A stretch of DNA of 64,000 nucleotides from Ga0077555 sp964500805 (GTDB lineage Bacteria > Pseudomonadota > Alphaproteobacteria > Rhizobiales > Hyphomicrobiaceae): positions 1 to 64,000 of the forward strand of contig CAZCQH010000033.1 in NCBI GenBank assembly GCA_964500805.1, read 5' to 3'. The notes beneath the pieces are model-generated. The model was not told the DNA's origin and made no database searches. It saw only the letters and a program-made list of their open reading frames with translations. This document shows, piece after piece, positions 1-9,700 of this stretch; the stretch's first letter is position 1; the number at the start of each line of letters is the position of its first letter. The position numbers were made by a program, and so were the translations under genes.

Positions 1-243
1 AAACCGAAACCCTATGCCCGTTTGAGGCTCTCGGATGCAGCTGGGTAATCAGGCATACAATTGGAGACATATCTGCAGGTTGATCGGCGGCGGCAAAACG
101 AACCGCCAACTCTGTCCGCTCTTGGATCGATCGCGTCATCGAAGTGAAAACAAGGCCACCGATGAGCGCTTGACATCTACGCGTAGAAGCGAGCCGCGCA
201 TCATAGCAGTGACCCGTATTCAGAGGCTCAGTTCAGTTGCTTG
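1..243. other. Unassigned left edge
   Basis: No gene is supported here. The first 48 bases read in one frame to a TAA at 46-48 and could be the last 15 codons of a plus-strand gene that begins outside the window, but the peptide resembles nothing I know. The rest lies downstream of the minus-strand ATPase gene. No clear hairpin terminator was seen. Confidence 0.4.
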
Positions 244-2202
244 TTATTCGTCTTGGCGTACCGGCCATCCACCCGGAATAAGCGCTTGGCCAGAAGCACG
301 CGTCCAGCGCTCACGCGTTGCAGCGACATACCTCGGATCATCCGCGAAATAAGCGTGCTCGATCAGCAAGACCTGCAAACCGACCCGACGACCGGTTTCA
401 GTAAACAGAAATTCGATATGCCGCCGCATGGCTTGAATATCTTCGTCTTCTTCTCCACCCGCAATTTCCGCCTCGTCTTCCTCCTCCTTGGTAGGAAAAT
501 AGGGGCGACTGATTTGGTCCAACACCAGAACTCCAGGCACCGGAGCGGAGGACGTTTCAAAAAATCGCTGCAGTCCGAAAGCCAGGGAGATGTGAATTGC
601 CAAGTAGTTCTGGTCAGATCCCACGTCGGGCATTCGAAGGACTGCACCGGTTCCCGCCTCGATGATGGCGACCTCTGGCACGTTCGAGGAAAATTCGATC
701 TCGGCGCCTACGCAGGGCGCTACCGTCGGGAGTTTGGCTAGCGCTTCAGACGAAAACTGCGAGATCTTACGTTCTGCCCATTGTAGCTTAACTTTTTTTG
801 CTTCGCGATCGACCCTGGCCTCGAGTTCGGCAATTTCCGCTCTCAAGACATCCAGGTCCCGTACGCCCTGCCTTGCGGCGTCGACACTCGATTCAATGAA
901 GAACGAAATCCGCCCTAGCAAATGAGCACGCAGCTGGCCAAGATCTGCCAATCGCTGAGCCTCTTCCGTCTGGCGTATCCAGGTTTGGATTTCATCATCC
1001 ACTCTGCGGAGTTCCACATTCAAGCTGCGCAGCTGCTCGTCCAGCGCCTGATCGTGCTCGACCAAACGCGGCTTCACCCGTTCGACCGCGACGCTCTCCG
1101 CGCTTACCTTCTTTAGCGTAGCGAGGAGCGCATCGGCAGTTGCGCGCCCCTTCTCGGTTGGGGCATCGCAGACGGGGCACACGCCCCCCACTTCATCGAG
1201 TTGCAGGTGTTCAGCAAGCAGAAGTTTCTCACGCTGTCGGCTTACTGCACCCCCAAACCCTGTCGCATCGCGCAATGCTGTGCGTGTCGCCCGAGATTGC
1301 CGCCTCGCCGCTTCCAGCTTTGAAAGGATGTCCCGGCGGCTTTGTTGCAGCGTGCCTATTTCGCCTTCGCTCGGATACGCGCTCGCCTTCAGCTGGGTGT
1401 TCGCGACATTCTTCAACTGCGCCAGCAGTGACGCTTCAGACGCGTCAGGCAAGGGAGCATCCGCCATGCCAATGCGATGCGCCTCCGCCAGCAAGCTGAA
1501 AGCCCTTTGCTTCAGTGCCGTTTCTGCGGAACGTCGCAATCGCTCCAGGGCCTCTTCGCGATCGAGCGCTCGCTGAAGCTGCCGAAGTCGTCTCTCATCA
1601 ATAGCTGTTGCCTCGTCTGTAGCACGCAGGAAATACGGCATCGACGCCACAATGTCGCGCGCCTTGTCCGCCTTTTCCAGTCCGTGGAGAAGAACCGACT
1701 CGCTGTCGATCACTTCTTTCGTCACGAACAGGTACGGCGTCACATGCCTCACTGTTGCCCGTCCACGATCTCTCAAGCGCGTGTCGCTATCATCCGACAA
1801 ATCACCAATACCGAACGCCCGTTCAATGAACCCTTTAGCTGCCTCTACAGTCGTGGCGCCGTCGAATTCTTCGAGCGTCTCGGGCAATTCCAACCGTTGT
1901 CCTGCACGTGCAAACATTTGTGTGCTCGTGGCCTGCCCAACAGGTGGAATCACTCGGCCCACGATAATCTCCGTCGAGCCGGACACCCATTTGACCCCAA
2001 CAGCGAGGCTTCGTCGCCGCACATGGGCCGGTAGTTCGCATCTGCTCGCCCCCAAGCAGTAGTCAATCGCTTTGATAAGTGTCGATTTGCCGGTGCCGGA
2101 TGCCCCGGTGATGATATTGACCGTTCCAGGCACGAGCGTCACTTCTCGTCGCTGCCCCGCAACCCCAAGAAAGAAAATCTTCTCGATATTCCAGCGCTTC
2201 AT
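244..2202 (-). CDS. ABC-3C system ATPase, DUF3732 family
   Basis: This 652-residue ATPase is the motor component of an ABC-three-component (ABC-3C) system, a group assigned to biological conflict on comparative grounds. The Walker A loop GASGTGKST is near residues 33-41. A long central segment of coiled-coil character carries a zinc-hook-like CPVC pair near residue 341, as in Rad50/SMC-like ATPases. A Walker-B-like strand VLVLDQ lies near residue 557 and an EHAYF segment near the C-terminus may be the H-loop. The residue after the Walker B Asp is Gln, not the usual Glu, so hydrolysis may be slow or differently organised. The start overlaps the stop of the middle-component gene by four bases, showing tight coupling. 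The family call is confident. The biochemical role is inferred from the family. Confidence 0.87.
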   Translation of the reverse strand: MKRWNIEKIFFLGVAGQRREVTLVPGTVNIITGASGTGKSTLIKAIDYCLGASRCELPAHVRRRSLAVGVKWVSGSTEIIVGRVIPPVGQATSTQMFARAGQRLELPETLEEFDGATTVEAAKGFIERAFGIGDLSDDSDTRLRDRGRATVRHVTPYLFVTKEVIDSESVLLHGLEKADKARDIVASMPYFLRATDEATAIDERRLRQLQRALDREEALERLRRSAETALKQRAFSLLAEAHRIGMADAPLPDASEASLLAQLKNVANTQLKASAYPSEGEIGTLQQSRRDILSKLEAARRQSRATRTALRDATGFGGAVSRQREKLLLAEHLQLDEVGGVCPVCDAPTEKGRATADALLATLKKVSAESVAVERVKPRLVEHDQALDEQLRSLNVELRRVDDEIQTWIRQTEEAQRLADLGQLRAHLLGRISFFIESSVDAARQGVRDLDVLRAEIAELEARVDREAKKVKLQWAERKISQFSSEALAKLPTVAPCVGAEIEFSSNVPEVAIIEAGTGAVLRMPDVGSDQNYLAIHISLAFGLQRFFETSSAPVPGVLVLDQISRPYFPTKEEEDEAEIAGGEEDEDIQAMRRHIEFLFTETGRRVGLQVLLIEHAYFADDPRYVAATRERWTRASGQALIPGGWPVRQDE

Positions 2203-2684
2203 GCGGTGAGACCGATTGTATCAAACACGGCTCGGGTCGAGCCTGCTTTGGCGAACCAGAAGCCAAGCCGCTCAGCGTGCTTGATCGCGTTCGCCGGGTC
2301 ACGGCTCAACTTGGCAATGGCAGCCTTTTTCAATTTTTTCTTCCCAAGCACCATGCGCGTGTCCTCGCCAAGCGACACCACTTGGGAAAAGCAAGCGAAC
2401 CGCAATGCGTCGGTAACAATGCCCACGCTTGCGTTCATCCGATCCGCCACAGCGACCTGAACGCTTGGGCTACGGTTTATCCACTCCAGAAGTCCGGTGT
2501 TCTTGTTCGTACCGCTGAACTCGGCTGCCAGGTCGCCCGATAGAGCCAATGGCAGCGATAAATACGCCAGTGGAAGCTCGGGGCCGTTCTTGTTCAGCGA
2601 AAGGTACGCGGACACGAAACCAACCAGGACAAAAGTACAGAAGGCTGGGTTCGTTTCAGCGTAGACGTCGTGTGAAATCTTCAT
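2199..2684 (-). CDS. ABC-3C system middle component
   Basis: This 161-residue protein sits between effector and ATPase genes, with four-base ATGA overlaps at both ends. That is the diagnostic arrangement of the ABC-3C middle component. The sequence starts with an aromatic-rich stretch (NPAFCTFVLVGFVSAYLS) followed by alternating helices with no catalytic motif. A conserved-looking basic segment, GKKKLKKAAIAKL, is near residues 112-125. In the family this subunit is thought to bridge the ATPase and the effector subunit. Identity rests on size, position and overall resemblance to middle components paired with DUF3732 ATPases, so which middle-component subfamily it belongs to is uncertain. Confidence 0.8.
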   Translation of the reverse strand: MKISHDVYAETNPAFCTFVLVGFVSAYLSLNKNGPELPLAYLSLPLALSGDLAAEFSGTNKNTGLLEWINRSPSVQVAVADRMNASVGIVTDALRFACFSQVVSLGEDTRMVLGKKKLKKAAIAKLSRDPANAIKHAERLGFWFAKAGSTRAVFDTIGLTA

Positions 2685-3895
2685 TCGTCACCCGCAAGCA
2701 GCTCCGCGTAGTCCGGATGCCATCCCACCTTGCGATTGATCGCCAGAACTTGATAGCTACCCCGCACGTAGTATGCGGCGCTCCAACCATCCGAGATGGG
2801 CCGAACGGCTACCGGCGCATCTTCGTGTGTCCACCTCAACAACTTCAACCCGGCTTCACACTTGGCCTTGTCTTCCGCGGCGCCGACTTCCTCGGCAATC
2901 TGTTCATGTCTGTCCGACCACTGCTCCGTCAGCACAACATCATATTCGTTGATCGTCACAGCCATCGCAGGGTTTGAGTTGACCCATTGCGACCGCTGTT
3001 CTCGCGCCCTCCACTCCTCTCGAATGGCCCGCGACAAATCAGACTGTTTGCCACCTACCAATTGTATTTGGCGAGTCAGCATTCCATGGGGCTGATAGTC
3101 GTCTGGCGGCGTCGCCAGCTCAAATTCCGGAAGCAGTCGGCCTTCTTCCAGATCGCCAACGATGGACATGATCTGCTGCTGCAGCTCCAGCCGCGTTACG
3201 GCACGACTCCGAGTGCCACACAGAGAGTGTACGACCTGTCGATCCCACCACTCTACCAAGCGCCCCGCAACCACTGACCGCTGCTCTGCTGGCAAGAGTA
3301 ACAAATACCCAGCTATCCGCTCCTCGATCTTGTCGATGGTCGAACTGTCGGGGCGAATGACCGCGCGCCGCAGAAGATTCAGCCGATCTGTATCGCTCAG
3401 TGCCAGAAAACTCTCGCAGCCGGCCGCACGCTCGGAGTGAGGCAAAGCGACATTTGCCTGCTTTGCCTTCGCACGCTCATCGACAACCCGCTGCGCTTCC
3501 TCGACCATGGCTTGAACAACTGCGGACCGATCGACATCCGTCTTCGTCAAAGCGATTAATGGACAACCCGCCGCGATCGCTCCAACTGCAACCAAATGCA
3601 GGGTCGTATCCGCCAGGGTGATCGTTGGAAGCAGATCGGTCCACACCGCCACGGTGCGCCACAATGCTCGCGAAGCAATCGTAATCGGCGCCGGCTTGGT
3701 CAGAAGCGAATGCTTTAACTGAAACAGCAATGTCTGGCCATCGGCCACCAACTCGACATCGTCTAGTCGCTCAACAGCAACCGCCGCATCGTCAGCTGTT
3801 TGGAGCAGCAACGTATCAAGCGCGAAGTACGCTTGGTAATAGAACCCGAGCGCGGCAGCGTCGGCGGTGTGCACGGTCTCCTTTGCCTTGCTCAT
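2681..3895 (-). CDS. ABC-3C effector subunit with nuclease-like N-terminus
   Basis: This 404-residue protein is the first gene of the ABC-3C operon. I chose the ATG at 3895 because the protein then begins MSKAKETVHTADAAALGFYY, a typical N-terminus for this class. An in-frame extension to 4216 is low-complexity and lacks family character. Residues 44-62 (RLDDVELVADGQTLLFQLKH) show Asp-Asp followed by Gln-x-Lys, resembling the D...QxK core of DUF4297/Mrr-like restriction-endonuclease folds. The remaining 330 residues are helical and match the expected position of the ABC-3C C-terminal domain, which couples to the middle component. Nuclease activity is an inference from this motif. The stop overlaps the middle-component start by four bases. 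Confidence 0.78.
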   Translation of the reverse strand: MSKAKETVHTADAAALGFYYQAYFALDTLLLQTADDAAVAVERLDDVELVADGQTLLFQLKHSLLTKPAPITIASRALWRTVAVWTDLLPTITLADTTLHLVAVGAIAAGCPLIALTKTDVDRSAVVQAMVEEAQRVVDERAKAKQANVALPHSERAAGCESFLALSDTDRLNLLRRAVIRPDSSTIDKIEERIAGYLLLLPAEQRSVVAGRLVEWWDRQVVHSLCGTRSRAVTRLELQQQIMSIVGDLEEGRLLPEFELATPPDDYQPHGMLTRQIQLVGGKQSDLSRAIREEWRAREQRSQWVNSNPAMAVTINEYDVVLTEQWSDRHEQIAEEVGAAEDKAKCEAGLKLLRWTHEDAPVAVRPISDGWSAAYYVRGSYQVLAINRKVGWHPDYAELLAGDE

Positions 3896-4322
3896 GGACC
3901 TGCGAATCGAATGTTGCTGATACCCCGATTTTTGATCCTTGCACGCTACGCGCGCAAGTCCGTGCACCTGCTGCTCCCGCACCGCATCGCGGGAGTCCAC
4001 AGGTTTCATGCCCCAAATATGACTTGCGCAGTCAAGCCGCCACTTGCTACCGCGCCTTGGCGCCGTTACCACGGCCTTCGCCGGGGTGCTCGGCGTGATC
4101 GCCTTCGAGCACCATGTACTTCTTCGGCACCTTCGCGACCCTTTCGGGTGGCGATACTGCTCCGCGCTCCGACGCCGGCCCTCGAAGCTGCCCGCCAGCT
4201 CCCCTATCTCATCCAACAGCGATTGATCGAACTCGAAGTCGCAGAGGCTACGGTCACCGCCTGGGGTGCGCTGTTCGCCACGCCGTGATGCCGCGTTCCC
4301 GAATTGCTTCGGCGGAGCCCGG
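3896..4322. other. Upstream region of the ABC-3C operon
   Basis: These 427 bases separate the HEPN/RES gene from the ABC-3C operon, both on the minus strand. The minus strand stays open in one frame from about 4320 to 3896, but its peptide is basic and low-complexity, and I could not assign it. A second minus-strand frame gives a short peptide ending in EHPGEGRGNGAKAR before a stop near 4050. Either could be a decayed fragment. The operon promoter should lie here. Confidence 0.4.
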
Positions 4323-5783
4323 TCAGAAAATCTCCCTGTCCGATTTTGGCCGCCGATGTCGCTTCACGTTGTGTGAAACCGCGTCGAACTTTACGGCCTT
4401 GACGTGCTTCACCATGATCGCAGCGGTGTCAACGCGCAGCGTCATGACGCGATCGTCGACAGGTACGGCATCTCGCATGTCGATGATGCCAGGCCAGTCC
4501 GGAAATGGATCAACCTTTTTCGGAAGTTCCGGCGCCGTCTTCGGCACTTCCTCCCACACCGAATAGTCCGGCTCTTCCTCGTCGCCGTAACGCTCCACGA
4601 GATAGGCCTTCACGGATGTGCCCACCGGTAGTTTGATTTCCTCGCAGCGCGCGGCTCGATGGAACAGCATCACATTGGCACCGCTGGCGCCTACCTGCAC
4701 CGATCGAAATAAAATCCCATCAAGCGCCAGATCATCGCGGCCAGCGAGGTAGTCAGCCATGGCCTGTGTCACCAAATACCGCTCGCCTTCTTCGCTCGGC
4801 ATCACCGGCATCGTGATCCGCCGGCTCAATCGCTTTAGGAACTTCGCGCGCTTCAATTCGTGCCCATATGCCGGATCGAAATAGCTACCCTTCACGAGCA
4901 GCTTTTCCAGCACATCCACATCAAGCAGTCGAACACGACGCACGAGATCGAACTTGGCAACCACGACTTTGCATCCGACCGGGGGCCGGACTTCAGCAAG
5001 CGCGACCTCCGCAGATGTCGCCCCATAGAATACGGAAATGCCTTTTGCGTTCATCCGGCCGGCCGCCGCCACAGCTGACGGCGGCGCACCTACTTCTTTG
5101 TCCGGACGCATGATTGCCTGATCGAGCCCATGATCCGACTGAAACACCCGCGCCCGATGCAGGCTAGCCAAGTCCGTATCCGGCCCGCATGTGCAAATGA
5201 CCGGCTGGCCCTTCCACGACGTCGCATCCTTCAATCCCTCGAACACCATATCCAGAACAGCCGCGGCGTCCTTGTTGAAGAACCGCGTCTTGGTGCCGAC
5301 ACTGGTCTCGAAGGCGCTCCACGCGGATTGGAACTCCACGTCATCGACCCTGCTCTCAGCGTAGTGAGCCTCGTCATCGTAGGGTCCTTCCTCACCAATC
5401 TCGTCTGCGTCCCTGCTGTAGTTGTCATCCTCCAAAATGCGGCGCAGATCTTCCGCCGGCTCTTCTTCTATCTGGGCAAGTTCGGCTATCAATTCGCCGA
5501 CGGGCTGCCCATGACGTTCCCAGCCTTCGCCGCCGTGTTTCACCATCGCGTATTCGAGCCCGTCAGGCTCCGTCGCCGTACGCTCGAAATGCTCTTCGAT
5601 CGTCGAGGAAATCCGTTGAGCCAGCTCCTCCATATCGAGCGTGGCTACTCGCTTTGATTTGCAATAGGAGCATCGTCCCAACTCTTTCTGCTTCACTATT
5701 GCGGTCTGCAGGTAGGCGTCACCGATGCAGCCGACACAGATCCGACGCGCCTTCAAGTCCTCGACATCGTCCTCGCCACTCAT
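4323..5783 (-). CDS. HEPN/RES-type toxin (RES family NAD+ phosphorylase)
   Basis: This 486-residue protein ends in a RES domain, a family that degrades NAD+ in known RES-Xre toxin-antitoxin systems. The namesake residues are visible: Arg in SLHRARVF (about 207-214), Glu in ALAEVRP (264) and Ser in GILFRSVQ. The N-terminus carries two CxxC pairs (C16/C19 and C38/C41), a likely zinc ribbon of the HEPN/RES N-terminal type. A helical acidic segment (residues 50-160) fits a HEPN-like domain. The ATG at 5783 has a GAGGGGG ribosome site. No Xre antitoxin gene is adjacent, unlike classical RES modules, so this may be a standalone defence effector or be controlled by its own N-terminus. Confidence 0.83.
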   Translation of the reverse strand: MSGEDDVEDLKARRICVGCIGDAYLQTAIVKQKELGRCSYCKSKRVATLDMEELAQRISSTIEEHFERTATEPDGLEYAMVKHGGEGWERHGQPVGELIAELAQIEEEPAEDLRRILEDDNYSRDADEIGEEGPYDDEAHYAESRVDDVEFQSAWSAFETSVGTKTRFFNKDAAAVLDMVFEGLKDATSWKGQPVICTCGPDTDLASLHRARVFQSDHGLDQAIMRPDKEVGAPPSAVAAAGRMNAKGISVFYGATSAEVALAEVRPPVGCKVVVAKFDLVRRVRLLDVDVLEKLLVKGSYFDPAYGHELKRAKFLKRLSRRITMPVMPSEEGERYLVTQAMADYLAGRDDLALDGILFRSVQVGASGANVMLFHRAARCEEIKLPVGTSVKAYLVERYGDEEEPDYSVWEEVPKTAPELPKKVDPFPDWPGIIDMRDAVPVDDRVMTLRVDTAAIMVKHVKAVKFDAVSHNVKRHRRPKSDREIF

Positions 5784-6250
5784 TGCAATCCCCCTCGATG
5801 TCCCATGCATCGCCACAGTCGTCGAGGTCACCCCTTGCTCTGTCGAGTGTCCCACCTCAGCCGACACGTTGTCCGCTCTCGAGTAACAAACCGCCATCCT
5901 ACTACATTGGTCCGCGTGCGCATGAGACCTAGGCACTTACGGCAGCTTCCTCTGCAGCGCGCTTCTAAACGCACGCTCCTTTGAGGTGGTTACGACCCTT
6001 GCAGTCAAGCGCGTCGGTGCTCGGAGCAAAGGCTTGAGCCAGTTGCCTTTCACCGATGGCAGCCGTTGCTGCATTCGAATAGCGCCCCGGCCCGATGACG
6101 TAAGTTGCGCTGGCATCATCGACGGGTACGCCGGAAGATTTCGACCAGCAGCTCAAAGGATTTCGACGCAAGCGAACGATTATCGTATTCTCGTCGTCGC
6201 CTTGGCGTAAGCTGATAGGCGTCACGCGGCATTAAATTAGCTCAAGCCTT
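5784..6250. other. Intergenic region without a supported gene
   Basis: About 470 bases lie between two divergent genes. An 86-codon minus-strand frame (5965-6225) and a 74-codon plus-strand frame (5986-6210) overlap each other. Neither has a recognisable family or a convincing ribosome site. I treat the stretch as intergenic or degenerate. Confidence 0.4.
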
Positions 6251-6275
6251 GGAACCCCTTTGTAATCAAGGCGTT
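6251..6275 (+). promoter_or_regulatory. Sigma-EcfG-type promoter (general stress response)
   Basis: GGAAC at 6251-6255 and CGTT at 6272-6275 are separated by 16 bases. This matches the alphaproteobacterial EcfG consensus GGAAC-N16/17-CGTT exactly. The element lies 20 bases before the ATG of the response regulator at 6296 and points toward it. The downstream gene encodes a single-domain response regulator next to an HWE kinase, the kind of protein that feeds the PhyR-NepR-EcfG pathway. Activity is inferred from the motif. Confidence 0.75.
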
Positions 6276-6295
6276 CGACGGTAAAGGAGCAGCCA

Positions 6296-6667
6296 ATGGA
6301 AACGGTGCTCATTGTCGAAGACGACGGTTTGCTGGCTTTCGAGCTCGTCGGTATCGTAGAGCAATATTGCGAATGTAAAGCAATAAGCGTATCCAGCGTG
6401 AGGCAAGCGCTTATTCAACTCGAGCTGCCGGTCGCTTTCGCATTGTTGGATATTAACGTGCAGGACGGCACAACTTACGAGCTCGCCCGGCTCTTGATGG
6501 AGCGATCTATACCGTTCGCGTTCACGTCAGGGGCCAATCGAGACGCTCTGCCGCACGAGTTGATCGGCGCTCGTTTTATTCAAAAGCCTTGCAGCGTGTC
6601 GGCGATTGTCGCTGCCATTCGGGACGGGGTTTTCGGCCATGGTTCGGCAGCCGCACGAAGGTCCTAA
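6296..6667 (+). CDS. Single-domain response regulator
   Basis: This 123-residue CheY-like receiver has no output domain. The acidic pair is D9/D10 (VEDD), the phosphoacceptor is D52 in LLDINV, a Thr/Ser pair sits in FTSG (77-78), and the invariant Lys is K97 in QKP. A good ribosome site (AAAGGAG) precedes the ATG. It is transcribed from a sigma-EcfG-type promoter and converges with the large CheB-CheR-HWE kinase gene 33 bases away. A role as phosphate sink or adaptor for that kinase, as for single-domain regulators in the alphaproteobacterial stress response, is likely but inferred. Confidence 0.88.
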   Translation: METVLIVEDDGLLAFELVGIVEQYCECKAISVSSVRQALIQLELPVAFALLDINVQDGTTYELARLLMERSIPFAFTSGANRDALPHELIGARFIQKPCSVSAIVAAIRDGVFGHGSAAARRS

Positions 6668-6700
6668 ACTCGTGGACAACGCGCGCGCTGCTCCATTCAC

Positions 6701-9700
6701 TCATGAGGGATCGCCCGCACGGCGTAGGGGGATACTCATAGTGACCTTCAATCCCTCCGGCCGGAATTCGTGGTGTACGTTCGCTCCGGACATGGAGTTG
6801 TTGATCAGGGTCATACCGGCTCCAGGCGCGGCGGGGGCGGCTATTGGGGCGACGCAATGTTCATTCCAAGTGAATTCGAGGCTGCTCGGTTGCGTTTCCG
6901 AATTGCTCAGTTCCCAATTCAACTCAACATAACCGCGCGGATCTTTCAGTGCACCGTACTTGGCGGCGTTTGTCGCGAGTTCGTGGATGACCAGCGCAAG
7001 TGGCGTTGCGAACGCCGCCGGTATGACGATTGACTGACCGGTGATGCGCACACGCTCGGATCCGGCTTCGAGGTAGGGTGCCAGCTGCTGGCGTGCCAGA
7101 GAGGCAACGTTGGCACCTTTCCATTCGTTGTGAACCAGCAGGTCATGTGCTGATGAGAGCGCCTGCAAACGCGCTTCGAATGAAGCCATGGCGGCCTTTG
7201 CCTCTGTCCCCCGGAAGCTGTAGCGGGCAACTGCTTGCACGACGGCGAGCGTATTCTTCACTCGATGCGATAGCTCGCCGAGCAGAACGTTTTGTTGCGC
7301 AACCCAAGCAGCGTCAGCTCTGCGTCGCTCCGTGACGTCGACGAAGGTGACAACCACGCCTTCGATCTTATCTTCTAATGTGCGGTACGGACGGATCCGC
7401 ATCAGGAACCAGCAGTCGTCGTTCGTCCGAATTGTCTGCTCAATCGGAATGAGATCGGCAAGCACGCTCCTGGCGTCTTCGACCATCTCTCCATACTCGA
7501 GCCGGTGGGTGAAGTCGGTTACCGGCCGGCCCTCGTCGCCAGCAGCGATGTTGAACAGCGCCGTGACATGTGGGGTGAAGCGCTTGATGCGAAGAGAGCG
7601 ATCTAAAAACAGAGTACCGACATCCGTGGCGCTCATCAGATTTTGGAGATCATTGTGCGCTCGCGAAACCATGTCGAGCTTCAGCTTCAATTCATTGTTA
7701 AGGGTCTGCAGCTCTTCGTTAATAGACTGCAACTCCTCCTTGCTGGTTTCGAGCTCCTCGGCGGTGGAGCGATACTCCTCATTGATCGACTGCAGCTCCT
7801 CATTGGCTGCGCGCAGCTCCTCCGTTGCAGACTCGTATTGCTCGCGGCTGGTACGCAGCAGAGTGCGCGTTGCATGCAGCTCCTCGCGCAGCTGAATAAC
7901 GGTCGCCGAAGCGTCACCGGAGCCATTACCGTCGCCCGGGAGATTGAGCTCGGCTGCTCCACCTTCGATGAACATGACGATCGCACTGGATGTACCCTCA
8001 GCGCGATGGATTGGTTGCACGAACAGCACCACGGCTCGTGCCGAGCCGTTGAACTGTACTGGAATAGGCAAGCTTACGGTGCGTTCGTTGCTCTCGAAGG
8101 CCCGATGCAGTGCTGCCCGCAGTTCGAGGCGCAGCTCCGGTCTGACGACATCGGCCGCGTCATTGGTGAGCGGCCCTCCAGGATGCTGGAGGAAGCGACC
8201 TGCGCTTTCCGACAGATTGGCAATCAGGTGACCCTCATCGACCAGCATGCTCGGTGGTGCCGACGTCTCAAGGGCGTGGCGATGCAGCACAGCGTCGATC
8301 TGAGCAGAGCGTTGCGGGCGGGCCGTACTGGGAAACTCCGGGATGCGCACTGCGGTCAGCACGCGTGGCAGCGGTGGCAGTCGATCGCGGGCGCGCTCGG
8401 TTGCCTGATAGAGGCGCGCGTCGCGATCGACCGTCGTGAACAATCCTGGCGGCGCCTCGGCCGTCTCAGACGTCCCGAGGAACAGATAGGCGCCCGGCAA
8501 AAGGGCGTAGTGGAAAATGCTGATGACCTGGTGCTGCAGATCGCGATCGAGATAGATCAGCAAGTTTCGGCAGGAGATCAAGTTGAGCCGTGAGAACGGT
8601 GGATCCTTGAGCAGACTGTGGGACGCGAACACCACGAGATCGCGAACTTCGCGTCGAATGCGATAATGCTCGCCCTCGCGCGTAAAAAATCTGCGCAATC
8701 GCTCTTCGCTGACATCGGCAGCTATGGCCGTCGGGTAGCGCCCTTCCCGGGCGGCAGCCAATGCTCCGGCATCGAGATCGCTGGCGAACACCTGTATTTC
8801 TGGCCTCGCCTCACGACGTCCCGCTTCTTCCAGTAGAAGCATTGCAATCGAATAAGCCTCCTCGCCCGTCGCGCATCCGGGCACCCAAACGCGAACTGAA
8901 TGATCATCGGATTGGTTTGTGAACAGATTTGGAACGACATCTTCAGCGAGCACTTTGTACGCACTTGGATCTCGAAAAAAGCTCGTCACAGAGATCAGCA
9001 AATCATTGAACAGCGCCTGCACCTCTTCGGGATGCTCACGCAGGTAATTGGAATAGCTCTCAAGACTTTCGGTTTGGGCGATTTGCATGCGACGTGCGAG
9101 ACGCCGCATCACGGTGGCCCGCTTGTACTTGGAAAAATCCTGTCCGGTCTTGCCGCGGAGCTGTCCGAGGATCCGCCGAAACACGTCCTCGTCCTTGTCG
9201 TTCAGCTCCTGCTGCGGCACGTGGTCCTTCGCCTGGATCAGCTCCACGAGCTGGGCCGCAAGCTGCTTGACCGGCAGCACAAAATCAGCGCCGCTACTGA
9301 TTGCGCTGCGCGGCATAGACGCATACTCGGCCTCGGCCGGATCTTGAACCAGGATCAGCCCGCCCTTTTCTCTCACTGCCCGCACCCCGACCGCGCCGTC
9401 CGAGCCACTTCCGCTCAGGATGATCGCGAAGCCATCGCCGTGCTGCTCGGCGAGGGAGCGAAAGAACAGGTCAATCGGCGCGCGCTGGCCTCGCGGCTCG
9501 TCAAAGGGGGCCGTCGCTATATCGCTCCCTGTGATCAGCAGGCGCCGATTGGGCGGGATGACGTAAACAGTATCGACCTCCAATGGCGTGCGCTCGACAA
9601 CTTGCATCACGCGCATTTTGGTCTGCGTCGCCAGGATGCTCGCCAGCTCACTCGCATGCTCCGGATCGAGATGCACGACCACGACGAGCGCGATGCCGAT

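Noticed and set aside
3896..4216. N-terminal extension of the ABC-3C effector to 4216
   Set aside because: The extra 107 codons are basic and low-complexity, whereas the family N-terminus and a plausible ribosome site fit ATG 3895.
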